Below are positions 20,883 to 32,665 of a stretch of DNA of 64,000 nt, in pieces. The stretch comes from Microstegium vimineum (taxonomy: Eukaryota; Streptophyta; Magnoliopsida; Poales; Poaceae): contig CM039119.1 in NCBI GenBank assembly GCA_022036555.1, positions 38,137,255 to 38,201,254 of the forward strand. The letters run 5' to 3'. The first letter of the stretch is position 1, and each line of letters begins with the position of its first letter. The notes under the pieces are model-generated. The model made no database searches. It saw only the letters and a list, made by a program, of their open reading frames with translations, and was not told where the DNA came from. The position numbers and the translations under genes were made by a program.

Positions 20883-23299
20883 ATGTCCCATGGGGATGGA
20901 TCACCTCCCATGTTCGATGGAGACGACTTTCCTTATTGGAAAGTTCGTATGGAGGCCTATCTAGAGGCCGTTGACGTGGGCATGCTCAAAGCCGCCACAA
21001 AGGGAGGCACCCTCTTCGCGGAGGACCTCAACTTTGATAAGCACAATGTCAAGGCAAAGAACATTATCTTTCGTGGCATTAGCAAGGATGTCTTCAACCG
21101 AGTGCGTAATGCCAAAGACGCATTTGAGTTGTGGACCACTATTTGTGCTCTTCACGAAGGCACAAAAAGTGAGCGTGAAGAACGCTATCACTTGGTCATG
21201 GCTAAGCTCAATTCTTTTTCCATGCATGCAAATGAAAATGCAAATGAAATGTACTCACGACTTAACATTATTGTAGAGGAATTGAATGGGCTCGGTCTCA
21301 ACCAAATGGAACCGGCCGATGTGGTACGCAAGATCCTTTGTGTCTTGCCTTTTGAGAAGTATGGCCACATCGTCACGGTGCTTCACCAAGGAGATCTCTC
21401 CGCCGCTACACCAACACAAATTTTGGGCAAGATCAATGCCCATGAGATGTACATGAAGATTGGTGATGGTGGCTCATCTTCCTCCTCCAAGAAGAAAGAA
21501 AAAGAGAAGGAGGAGAAGAAGGACTTGTCACTCAAGGCATCCTCCTCGGAGAAGTACAAGATGCAAGTCATGTATGAGAGCACAAGTGATGATGATGATG
21601 ATGATGATCTCGCTCTCATGGTGAAGAAAACAATCAAGATGTTGAAGAAGCTAAGCAAGAATGGAGTCAAGTTTGACTCAAAGAAGAAGAAATTCTTCAC
21701 AAGCTCTTCAAGAAAGCCCCTCTCCAAGATGGATTGCTACAATTGTAGCAAACTTGGACACTTGGCTCATGCTTGCCCGAAGAAAAGAAAGACAAGTACA
21801 AGAACAAGAAAGCTAACAACAAGTTCAAGTACAACAAGGGCAACAAGGTTGAGTCAAGTGATGAGGAGAAGAAGGATGACAAGCCATTCAAGAAGAAGAA
21901 GAACTTCAACTTCCACAAGAAGAAGAAGAATGGCAAAGCCTACATTGTTGGTGATTGGCTCACCGACATTGAAGACTCAAGTGACTCATCCGGAGATGAA
22001 AGTGAAGAAGAGAAGGTGGCCGCCTTGGTGATTGGTTCATCTACTCCACCGCCACCCCCTCCATCATCTCCAGGTTCATCCTCTACACACCTATGCCTCA
22101 TGGCTAAAGGTGACAAAAAGGTACAAAAAGAGGATAGTGATGATGAGGTTAGCTCTAGTGATGATAGTGATGATGAGTTTGAGGCACCTTCCTATGATGA
22201 GCTAATTGTAATTTGCAACAAATATACTAAGCTCATTAGGAAGTATAAAGGCAAAAGTGAATCACTAGAGAAAGCCAATGATAACTTACATGCTAAGCTT
22301 GATGACTTGTCTAGTGCTAATGATGAATTGAAGCTTGAGAACAAATCTCTATCATCTAGCACTAGGGAGCTCAAAGCCTCACTCAAGCAAGCTAATGAGA
22401 AACATGATAAGCTTGAGAGGTCAACACAAGAGCTCCATACAAGATACAACTTGCTAAAAGATGACTACAACCAAGTTAAGAATGAACATGGCACACTTGT
22501 GATAGCTAATGAATTGCTTTCAAATGATCTTGCTACACATGTTGCTATTAACCCGGTTGTTAAGTGTGATATAGCTACTTCTTGTGAGGACTTGCTTGAT
22601 GAAGTTGCTAGTGAGCAAAATGCTAAGTGCAAGGGCAAGAAGGTAGTTGAGGCCGACAAGCATGATGACTATGTGAAGATGAGGTAAGAAAACTCCAAGC
22701 TCAAGGAAGAGCTAATCAACCTCAAGGCAAGCAAGCCATTCACTATTAAGTCGGCCAAGCAAGATGACAAAGATGCAATGACCTTGATCAACTCTCTCAA
22801 AGAGGAAAATGTAAAGCTCAAGGTTGAGAAGATCAAGCTCACATGTGGATTGGAGAAGTTCACCAAGGGCCACAACCTCCAAAGTGAGCTCTTGATGAAC
22901 ACTATCATGAAGACCGACAAGACCGGCATTGGGTTCAAGGAGAACCAAGTCATGAAGGCCAAGGTCAAGATAGAAGCAAAGAACTATTACAAGAACAAGG
23001 CCATGAGAAGCAACTATGACACACCAAAGCCCAAGCCCAAGAAGTGCTATGGATGTGGTCAAGAGGGTCACATTCAATCCTAATGCAAGACTCCACCTTC
23101 CAAGACCTTGCCCAAGCACATAAGGCCTTTCGCTCATGATACAAACTTCATCATCAACAAGGACTCCAAGGGTAGACCTCAAGTTGTATTTCTCAGTTCT
23201 AAGATGAAGAACAAGCCCAAAGTGCTATGGGTTGCTAAAGAGTTGGTGGACAAGGCTATAGGACCTCGCCAAGTGTGGGTTCCCAAACAACAAGCTTAA
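20883..23299 (+). pseudogene. gag region of copia 1 (broken)
   Basis: The first frame (20883-22031) opens with a UBN2-type capsid-like domain (about residues 10-190), then a lysine/aspartate-rich section and a CCHC knuckle CYNCSKLGHLAHAC near 21736. A frameshift just after the knuckle (about 21780) moves the reading to 21773-22687, which is acidic, lysine-rich and then coiled-coil-like. That frame is broken by a stop at 22685-22687. A second knuckle, CYGCGQEGHIQS, near 23050 is cut by a stop at 23081-23083. Two knuckles and a long coiled-coil tail are features of Sirevirus Gag. It cannot make full-length Gag as written. Confidence 0.85.
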
Positions 23300-23320
23300 C
23301 TCCAAGTTGCTTGTGTGTAG

Positions 23321-26300
23321 GTGAACTACAAGACCGGTGGAAGTCATTGGGTGATTGATAGTAGATGCACTCAACATATGACCGGTGACTCCCGGATGTT
23401 CACCACACTTGAGGAAGATTGTGAAGAGCAAGACAAGATTACCTTTGGGGACAATTCAAAGGCAAAGTGGCAATCTCAAACGATCAATCAATATCAAATG
23501 TCTTGCTAGTACAATCATTGAGCTTCAACTTGCTATCGGTGGGACAACTATGTGATCTTGGTTTCCAATGTCTCTTCAGTCCAAATGAGGTAGTTGTGTC
23601 CAAGATTGAAGATTCATCATTGATATTCAAAGGGTTTCGGCACAACAATCTCTATCTAGTGAACTTCACCTCAAATGAAGCTAGTTTGCAAACATGTCTA
23701 TTCTCCAAGAGTTCTTTGGGTTAGCTATGGTATAGAAGATTAGCACATGTGGGAATGTCAACTTTGAAGAAGCTTGTCAAGAAGGAGTTGGTTAGAGGTG
23801 TGAAGGATGTTGTGTTTGAAAAGGACAAACTTTGTAGTGCATGTCAAGCCGGCAAGCAAGTGGCAAACACTCATCCAACCAAAACTTTCATGTCAACCTC
23901 AAGAGTCCTAGAGCTACTCCACATGGATCTATTTGGACCTACCACCTATGCTAGCCTTGGTGGCAATCTCTTTTGCTTGGTGGTAGTTGATGACTACTCT
24001 AGGTACACTTGGGTGTTCTTTCTTCAAGACAAGGGAGAAACTCAATCAATATTCAAGAAGTTTGCAACTAGAGCCCAAAATGAGTTTGATGTGAAGATCA
24101 AGAAGATAAGAAGTGACAATGGGACCGAGTTTGTGAATACCAAGATTGAAGACTATTGTGATGAAGTTGGGATCAAACATGAAGTATCCGCCACCTACAC
24201 TCCTCAACAAAATGGTGTAGTAGAGAGGAAGAATCAGACACTTATCACTCTTGCAAGATCAATGCTTGATGAATACAACAACCCCGAGAAGTTTTGGGCC
24301 AAAGCAATCAACACCGCATGCTATGCGGCCAACCAGCTATTTGTCCAAAGGTTTCTCAAGAAGACCCCCTATGAGCTTGTGAATGGGAAGAAACCGGATA
24401 TATCCTTTTTCCGAGTGTTTGGTTGCAAAGTGTACATCTACAAGAAGCGCCAACACTTGGGCAAGTTTCAAAGAAGATGTGACATTGGTTTCCTTGTTGG
24501 ATATTCACTTAAATCCAAGGCATACCGTGTATTTAACAAAGCCACCGACCTAGTTGAAGAAACGTATGACTTGGAGTTTGATGAAACTAATGGCTCTCAA
24601 GAAGAGCATGAAAATCTTGATGATGTAGGTGATGAACCCTTGAGGGAGGCAATGAAGAACATGCCAATTGGTGCTATCAACCCGCAAGAGGTGGAAGAAG
24701 TTGAAGATGAAGCAAATCAAGATCCTTCTCCACCCCACACGCCTCAAGTTGATGAAGGAGATCAAGTGAGGGAAGCTCAAGAAGACACTCACATCCCTCA
24801 AGATCAAGCCGAGGCAGAAGCAAGCAATGTTGAAGTACCGCAACCTCCTCCCCAAGTGATTAATAGAAGATCTACACCTATGCTTCAAGCACATCCTCAA
24901 GATCTCATCATAGGGAGTCCATCAAGGGGGGTAACAACTCGATCTAAACTTGCTTCTTATGTTGAACATCACTCCTTTGTTTCCTTTGTTGAGCCTTCTA
25001 GTGTGGAGGATGCACTTGCGGATCCGTATTGGGTGAATGCCATGCACGAAGAGTTGAACAACTTCACCCGGAACGAAGTGTGGACACTAGTAGAAAAGCC
25101 CAAAGGAGCAAGAATCATTGGCACCAAGTGGGTGTTTAGGAACAAGCAAGATGATCAAGGCGTGGTTGTGAGAAACAAGGCAAGATTGGTGGCAAAGGGG
25201 TTCTCCAAAGTTGAAGGCTTGGATTTTGGGGAGACCTTTGCACCGGTTGCAAGACTAGAAGCCATTCGTATCCTTTTGGCATATGCTTCACACCATAAAA
25301 TGAAACTCTTTCAAATGGATGTGAAGAGTGCCTTTCTAAATGGTTTCATCAATGAACTTGTTTTTGTCTCACAACCTCCCGGGTTTGAAGACCCAAATTG
25401 TCCTAATCATGTGTATAGGTTGTCCAAGGCACTCTATGGATTGAAGCAAGCTCCAAGAGCTTGGTATGAGAGGCTAAGAGACTTCCTACTCAAAAAGGGC
25501 TTCAAGATTGGGAAAGTGGATACCACACTATTCACCAAGGTGCTTGATGGAGAGATCTTCGTTTGCCAAGTATATGTCGATGGCATTATATTTGGGTCAA
25601 CAAACCAAGGTCATAGTAAGGAATTTGGTGCATTGATGTCCAAGGAGTTCGAGATGTCGATGATTGGCGAGCTAACCTTCTTCCTTGGCTTCCAAGTGAA
25701 GCAATTGAGGGAGGGCACCTTCATATCTCAAGAGAAGTACACTTATGATGTGCTCAAGAAATTCAAGATGGAGGATTGCAAGCCAATCAAGACCCCAATG
25801 CCTACTAATGGGCATCTCGATCTCGATGAGGGAGGTAAATCGATTGACCAAACTCTTTATCGTTCTATGATCGGTAGTTTACTTTACCTCACCGCTTCTA
25901 GGCCGGATATCATGTTTAGTGTGTGTATGTGTGCTAGGTTTCAAGCAAACCCTAAGGAGTCGCATCTTTGTGCGGTTAAAAGAATCCTTAGGTACTTAAG
26001 GCACACCCCTAGCATGGGTCTTTGGTATCCCAAAGGAGCTCCCTTCTAACTAGTTGGCTATTCCGATTCGGATTATGCCGGGTGTAAGGTTGATAGGAAG
26101 AGTACCTCCGGCGGGTGCCACATGCTAGGAAGATCACTTGTTTCTTGGTCCTCAAAGAAGCAAAATAGTGTGGCATTGTCAACCGCCGAAGCGGAATACA
26201 TTGCCATGGGAGCAAGTTGTGCACAAATCTTATATATGACTCAAACACTCTTTGATTACGGCGTGTTTTTAAAAGAAGTTCCACTTTTGTGTGATAATGA

Positions 26301-26532
26301 AAGCGCCGTAAAGCTTGCAAATAACCCGGTTCAACACTCTCGCACCAAGCACATAGATATTCGCCATCACTTTCTTAGAGATCATGTGGCTAGGAAAGAC
26401 ATCACACTAGTTGGAGTTAAGAGCGAAGAGCAATTGGCGGATATCTTCACTAAACCACTCGATGAAACAACCTTTTGGAGGTTGAGAAGCGAGTTAAATG
26501 TGCTTGATCACTCTAATTTCACTAAAAGATGA
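23321..26532 (+). pseudogene. pol of copia 1 (protease, integrase, RT, RNase H), disabled
   Basis: The protease starts near 23335. Its active-site motif reads DSR instead of DSG, and the frame shifts near 23465. After a stop at 23722-23724, a 766-codon frame (23749-26049) carries the gag-pre-integrase zinc region (CSACQAGK), the integrase DDE core (LLHMDLFGP, IRSDNGTEF, GVVERKN) and a proline/acid-rich linker. RT follows (TKWVFRNKQ, KSAFLNG, QAPRAWYERL), with the active site YVDG at residues 609-612 where YVDD is expected. A stop at 26047-26049 precedes RNase H (26050-26532, with WSSKKQNSVALSTAEAEY and TKHIDIRHHFLRD). The integrase is the best-preserved part. Protease and RT are predicted inactive. 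Confidence 0.9.
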
Positions 26533-28033
26533 GCTTGTGTGAAGCATGCATTCATATGTAATATAACATGTTTAATTTGGTAATGCACATAGGTTTGGCT
26601 AACGCGGTTAAGATAACCGCCCTCAAAGCGTGTGACAAAGCTTAACCGCGGTTTAAACTTGCAAGCCACCTAGATTCAAATTTCGTATTGCATAGCATAT
26701 GCATGTGTGTTGTTTGCCCTTTCTTTTCGGTTAAGTTTCTTGAGCATCCTCTATGATACTCCACTTAGGGGGAGCATTCCAAGCTCAAGTCACTTCAATA
26801 CCCCTCTTGTGGCCATATGATGACTCCTTGGCGCTTCCATTCGAATATTTTTGAGCTAAAACTAAATTTAAGCCTATGGCAAACTATTTGAAAATAAGTG
26901 TTTGAGAGATGGTTCTCATATCAAGTCCAATCAGGTGTTATTTGGATCTTATTGGGATTGGAACTTGGTTAGGAGAAAGACGCAAAAAGAAAATTTGAAA
27001 AATTCTATTTTTAAGGCGTCGGACGCTGCCAACGGACGCTCGGTGTCAATTGCCTCAGCGTCCGTCGCGATCGTCCGGAGATTAAAGTTGCCCGCTAACA
27101 GGGCGACGAATGCTCTACCCCAGCGTCCGTCGCGGTAAATGCGATTGGGCGTTTCAAATCTGTTCTGGAAGCGCGACGGACGATGCCGTCGGACGCTCCC
27201 CGAGCGTTCGTCGCATACCGACGGAGCGTTCGTCGCGAACTTAACGGCGAATTTTTTTTAAAAACCCCGACTCTTCTCTGTTTCTCTGGATCTCTTCCGT
27301 CCGCCGCTGCGCCGTACCAAACCCTAGCCGCCGCTCTTCCATCGCCGCCGAGCTCTCCAGCAACCCTTCGCCGGCGAGATTCACCTCCCTGCGCCGCCGT
27401 TCCTCCCTGCTCCCTGCGCCGCCGCAATACTCCACCTCTGCACCGCCAGCTCCACATCCCTGCGCTGCCCTGTGCCGCCGTGGCCCTCTCCGCGCCATTG
27501 CTCCACCTTGCTAAGCTTCACCGCCGCGCCAGGCTCTCTCCACTGCCACCCAAGCCGCCGTGCAACACTCTTGGCCGAGAAGCTCTCATCCTTGGAGGTT
27601 GATTGATCTCAGAGGTGAATTTCAATTCCTGTGATTGCTTCCTCTGAATTACAAATCACTTCATCCATTCTCTATCACCTTGCCAACCCTAAACCCCTCT
27701 CTCTGCCTTGATCAGTTTGCGGACTGCGGATTGCTGATTGCGGTTGATTGATCGGGGAATCTCACCTCTTCTCTCATTTTGGTTAGGGTCCGAGGGTCAG
27801 TTGATCAGAGGGTCAGAGCAGTGGACAGTGAACTCGGGGCAAAGCCCGCGAGTACGGACCGAGGCAAAGCCTCGCGAGGATAGTCCAGGGCCGGCGTGCC
27901 ACTCTTTCAGCTGGTTGGTTCTGTGGTCTGTCAGAGGCTCATTGTTAGTGGTGTCAATGACAGTTGGGGCAGTGAGTTGTTGGTTTGTCTATTGAGTATT
28001 CCTATCAGCGGATTGATTGCAAGAGGTTGAAAT
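26533..28033 (+). other. Spacer between pol and the envelope-like region of copia 1, with an LTR-like palindrome array
   Basis: A PPT-like taggggga stretch (agggggagc) lies at 26766-26774. At 27017-27225 there is a second array of cgtcggacgc / gcgtccgtcg decamers resembling that in the LTR U3. 27280-27600 is C-rich with ORFs on both strands but no domain. It may act as leader or promoter for the downstream ORF. Confidence 0.6.
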
Positions 28034-30723
28034 ATGGCAAGGACAAAGAACGCAGGTCCCGTTCCCGGTAGTGGTGGTGACCCTCCACCTCCACCGCGTC
28101 CACCCACTGACCGAGGAAAGGGAAAGCAAAAGGTTATCTCTCGGAAGCGCAAGAGGCCAGCTATGGATCCAGACTCGGTAGCCGCACTAGCAGTGGCAGA
28201 GGCCATCGAGATAGCTGAGCGAGGAGGACGTCGCACCGGCTTGAGGCTCTCGCCTCGCCGTGGAGCGCGTCGTGAGTCCTCTCCACCTCCAGAGACTGAG
28301 CCCGTTGAGGCTACACAGCCAGAGGAGACAGAGCCAGTCCCAGAGACTGAGCCGACAGAGGCCGCGGGCCACTCTTCTATTGGAGAGCTGATGAGCCGTC
28401 GAGTGACTCAATCTAGAGGCTCAGGTGCACCACCTAGCCCTCCAGGACCCCGACTCCCAGACCCAGTGAGGCACCAGGTCAGAGCACTTACAGCGAAGCA
28501 AGTTCAGCTGCTTCAATTCGTTGACTTCCAGTCCTGGTTCCCACCTCAGAGGGACCCCCGTGCCGGACGAGAGTTCTACACTACAGTGCACGAGGACTTC
28601 TACAGAGCTTACATAGACACTGATGCTCCTCTTAGGGCCCACAGAGTGTGCCCATCTGCCCATATAGAGGGGATCGGTGGTCCAGAGATCCTGCAGCACC
28701 TCCAGTATATCCAGGGTCTGACAAATCTGATGGGACGCTCAGGAGCATATCAGAAGGATTGGGTATACTAGTTTTACGCCTCTCTGTGGATCTCGCCGAT
28801 CACGAGTTCCTACACTTTGGATTTCAGGGACGTGATTTCAGGGTTATAGCAGCACGTTTCAGAGAGCTCTTCCACCTAGAGTCCTCTCCTACGAGGATCC
28901 ACAGTTTGTGCTATGGGGATCAGGAGGCCCCTCGCCGACCTCACGATGGCATAGTGCCATCCACGGACTTCGTGAGGCCGTGCTTTCAGCAGCCGTTCAC
29001 TGAGGGTTCGAGCCGTACGCCACGTGACCTTACTCCTTTGGCTCAAATCCTCCACGAGGTACTCAAACGGACTATCCTCCCTCGGATTGGAGCCCGAGAT
29101 ACGATCACTCGCCTACAGCTGTGGCTCCTTGCCCATATTGTCAAGAAGGAGAAGTTCGACCTCTGGGATTTGATAGTGAGCGAGCTTGAGGATATTATAG
29201 CTGCTGGGTTCAGGGGTCACTGGCAGCTACAGTTTGCTCATTGGATCTCTTATTTGATAGTTGCCAAGACTGGGTCAGGTGTCATGAGAGTCACCCTTAC
29301 GAGGTCAGCTACAGAGTTCAGTCTATTCGATGAGTCAGCTTGTGGTACATGGGAACTTGCCTCACCCCAGCAGAGCCTACAGACCAGGCACTAGGCAGGC
29401 AGGTGTGCCACCACAGTCGGCCGAGGTCACGGATGCTACAGTGGAGCAGATTGCTCAGGTAGAGCTGACAGACTTAGATGCAGAGATAGATACAGCTACC
29501 GAGACAGTCTTTAGAGAGGATCTCGACTCTGACAGCTCTGACGAGGACTACCAGCCCGTGCGTGAGTATACACCGATGACCCATGACCACGAGGCAGGAG
29601 GGTCAGGCACAGCTGCCGCAGCTCCAGCTCCAGGTTCTAGCTCCTCAAAGGCTACTTTGCTCACTATTATGTCGAGGATGCAAGAGGAGCAGTCACGTCA
29701 GGCCGAGGAGCAGAGGCGATAGGCTGCAGACTTACGGAGGCTCACTGAGCAGCAGCTGGCAGCTCAGGCACAGACACAGGCTAGGCAGGATGAGTTCCAG
29801 CGCTAGTTCCTAGCCTATCAGCTGCAGCAAGCAGAGATTCAGAAGACTCAGACACTGCTACTTGAGCGTCTTCTAGCCTCTAGCTCCGGGCAGACTTCCA
29901 CGCCGTAGTTCCAGTTGCCCAGCATATCACAGCAGCAGCAGTTCACCTCTCCTCCAAGCAGCCTCCAGTGGTTGTGGTGCCGACTCTAGCGTTACCATCC
30001 AGAGGACAGCAGAGTCAGGCACCAGCTACTCCTCCGTTCCAGCCAGCAGCCTCTCCTGAATACCAGACTCCGAGGACCGAGGTGTCCTCTTGGATAGCTT
30101 CACCCGGAGAGTTCCAGACAGGATTCACTCCTACCCGGGGGACTACCTTAGCAGAGGCCTCGAGAGATCTATCAGCGTCTTATCTGGAGATCACGGGAGA
30201 AGACTCCCCAGGAGCAGCTCAGCAGGTCACACCAGCTCCAGAGACTGCAGTGGATCTTCCGGCGATAGACACTCACATGTCCTCAGTTGCTTCGTCAGAG
30301 ATCGCTCCTGAGCAGTCAGCACAGACAGTCACTACTCCTCCAGCCGCAGTTCAGACGGATGCTATATCTTTGGCAGATGAGGCAGTTACCGTGGCAGTGT
30401 CTTCTCCAGTTCAGACTCAGCCTACAGAGGTTGCAGCAGCAGTGTCCCTAGTGGCACTTGCAGTGACACCGTTCCCCTCGCCTCGAGTATTCACTCGTCG
30501 GGTTCCCAGACCCGCTACTACAGAGGTAGGACCATCAGAGGCACCAGCTGAGCCTCAGGGGGAGACAGTTGAGACACCAGCTCCAGAGACCACCCCAGCT
30601 GCACTTACACCGGCAGAGGCCGAGGCAGATGATGAGTCAGACGAATCAGACCTTCAGGACTTCATCATGCTGGATTGCAGGGCTGCAGCTCCTCCACCTT
30701 CTTCTCCGGCCCCAGACACTTAG
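28034..30723 (+). pseudogene. Sirevirus envelope-like region of copia 1 (broken)
   Basis: Three main open blocks follow each other in changing frames: 28034-28771, 28648-29394 and 29330-29722, then 29968-30723. The first is basic and proline-rich. The middle block is the conserved globular part (segments such as LHFGFQGRDFR-like and EGSSRTPRDLTPLA). The last is a low-complexity P/A/T/E/Q-rich tail. Position after pol and before the polypurine tract fits the env-like ORF of Sireviruses, whose role is unknown. No convincing signal peptide or membrane segment was seen. Frameshifts and stops (for example 28769-28771, 29392-29394, 29720-29722) prevent a single product. Confidence 0.75.
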
Positions 30724-31185
30724 TTTTTGGTGCTAGACGCCAAAGGGGGAGAAAGGGTCGAGTATAGAGATAGAGGGAGGGATTTGGATCTTTGTATGCT
30801 TTATTTCCCCGTACTCTTTCATCATGTCTCTGTTATGCTTTTGTTCATATGTGTGATGTGATGATGGTTGATGTTTATATGGTTGGATGTGAGAAACTCT
30901 CGATGTTCACTAATATATCTGGTGAGTTGTCCCATGTTTCATGATATATCTCTGTGCTTAAACGTTATTTGAGCTTCCGCGCTATACTCCGACACATCCT
31001 TTGAGAATATCATGAGGTACTTCCTTTATATTCATATCTATAAGTACCATGTTTTGTGTTTTGGCTTGGGTAAGCAAGTATGCTTCATTACAATTTCACT
31101 AACCCTTGCTCAACCATTCCAAGTCACCATAAAGTCTAAACCATAACTCTTATCCATACTCGAAGTTCTATTGTCGTCAATCACC
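30724..31185 (+). other. 3' untranslated internal region of copia 1
   Basis: Non-coding. It has a PPT-like ccaaagggggagaaag at about 30740, a second purine tract in addition to the one next to the 3' LTR. Confidence 0.6.
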
Positions 31186-31198
31186 AAAAAGGGGGAGA
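31186..31198 (+). other. Polypurine tract of copia 1
   Basis: aaaaagggggaga lies immediately before the TG of the 3' LTR, the expected position for plus-strand priming. Confidence 0.9.
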
Positions 31199-31199
31199 T

Positions 31200-31486
31200 T
31201 GAAGAATCATGGCCCTAGTTGGTTTCGGCGATTAACGACAATTAGAGATTATTATGGCTAACGTGTGTTTTGCAGAGGCTATGCGTAGCTTAGCCATAGT
31301 GATCGATAAGAATGGACTCTAATGGTCATCACTTAGCCCCCAAGATGGATATCGTTTCGGTTTTCAAGGAGACATGATGAAGACCCTAGAATGATAGGCT
31401 AAGTGCCATAAGGAGATGAAGGGCACTTAGAAATAGATAGGACTTCTCTTTTTACCTTTGACCGTACTATTAAGAGGGGTTTAGAT
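31200..31486 (+). repeat. Partial 3' LTR of copia 1
   Basis: It matches the first 287 bp of the 5' LTR with a single difference (19509 g versus a here). The similarity stops after gggtttagat. One extra base follows, then Tat-type LTR sequence. Confidence 0.92.
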
Positions 31487-31487
31487 A

Positions 31488-32628
31488 GGACTGCGAATCA
31501 AGCAACATGACCCCGATGAAAGAACCTCCTAAGCTCCTTACATCAGGCTCGGGGACTATGGGTATTCACAGTCGTTTCTCATTAAACTCATATTTCAGTA
31601 TTTTAATTTTCAAATATATGATCCTAATACAAGATGCTTCCAGTTTCTTACATTAGGCTCGGGGACTATGGGTATTCGCAGTCGTTTTACCAAACTCATG
31701 CTTCAATTTACATACCTTATGCATCTTTTTTATAAAGCATCTTCACCTGCTACCATGCTCGAGGACTAAGTGGGTACACTTCACCTCGCAGTGAATGTAC
31801 TGATTTTGTTCTCGATAGAGCTCTGTTGTTTTTGGTGTTGTTTTTGCAGAGCCTAAGTGGGTACACTTCACCAGGAAAGGACTTTTCAAAAGTTTTTTCT
31901 TCTTCAGCACATCACATCCTCCCAACAAGCAGCCGCAGCACCTGACGAGGCGACTAGCTCGCCCATCACGCTACGACGCTTTCGACCAGCCTGACCTGGT
32001 TGGCAGGTTTCTCCGATCAGCACCTCGACCAGGCAGCCTGGTCGGAGCTTCACGACGACTGCAATGCATGATGGCGACTAGCTGAACATCTTCAAGAACA
32101 ATGCCGGGGGCTCACCGGAAGAATACAATGTGCTCGGGGACTTGTTGGGGATATTACCTCAGCATATCCCTAGGGATCTTATGGGCCTATCGACCAGAAG
32201 ACGACCTAGCCCACGAGGCCTTGCGGCATGTGACTAGCCCGTCGTGCTCGCCAAGGACTCCAAAGAAGTCTTGCTCGCCAAGGAAGATCCTAGTAGATAG
32301 ACTCGGATCCCTTGCCTTAAGGGACCGATCGTAGTCGGTTAGGATATGGAAATTGTAACCCTGCTCCACGGCTATATAAGGCGAGTAGGGACCCCCTCCA
32401 AAATCTCTCTCTTAGATCATCTACGGATCTTGTAACCAAGTACTCAGATCAATCCAGCCACCAGAACACAGGACGTAGGGTATTATGGTGATTTGTCGGC
32501 CCGAGCCTGTCTAAATCGCCGTGTCTACGCTCTCTGTGTTACGCTTGATCGCCGTCGCCACACCTCCGCCTACAATCTACTACCGTAGGGTATCCCCTAG
32601 GTAGATTGCGACGCATATTTCGTCGACA
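31488..32628 (+). repeat. 5' LTR of Tat element (5' part missing)
   Basis: It matches 40903-42042. The first roughly 545 bp look identical by eye. The remaining roughly 590 bp differ at about 15 positions. It ends CGTCGACA before the primer site. TATATAAG lies at 32373-32380. Confidence 0.88.
32373..32380 (+). promoter_or_regulatory. TATA box of Tat 5' LTR
   Basis: TATATAAG in a GC-rich setting, about 250 bp before the LTR end. The same box occurs at 41788-41795 in the 3' copy. Confidence 0.65.
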
Positions 32629-32629
32629 G

Positions 32630-32647
32630 TTGGTGCGCCAGGCAGGG
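32630..32647 (+). other. Primer binding site of Tat element
   Basis: TTGGTGCGCCAGGCAGGG immediately follows the LTR. This is the tRNA-complementary type common in grass Tat elements. Confidence 0.8.
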
Positions 32648-32665
32648 TGTGTGTGCATCGACTTC

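Larger units (their letters stand above)
19256..31486 (+). mobile_element. Ty1/copia retrotransposon, Sirevirus lineage (copia 1), 3' LTR truncated
   Basis: The order is 5' LTR, Met-tRNA primer site, gag, pol (protease, integrase, RT, RNase H), a spacer, an envelope-like region, a polypurine tract and a partial 3' LTR. An extra ORF block after copia pol and a large proline-rich pol linker are typical of Sireviruses. The 287 bp of LTR shared by both ends show one difference, suggesting recent insertion. All long frames nevertheless carry stops or shifts, and two catalytic residues are changed. The 3' LTR stops at 31486, where Tat-type sequence begins. Confidence 0.92.

Noticed and set aside
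27183..27602. 139-codon ORF in the copia 1 spacer
   Set aside because: C-rich low-complexity sequence with antisense ORFs of similar length; no domain.
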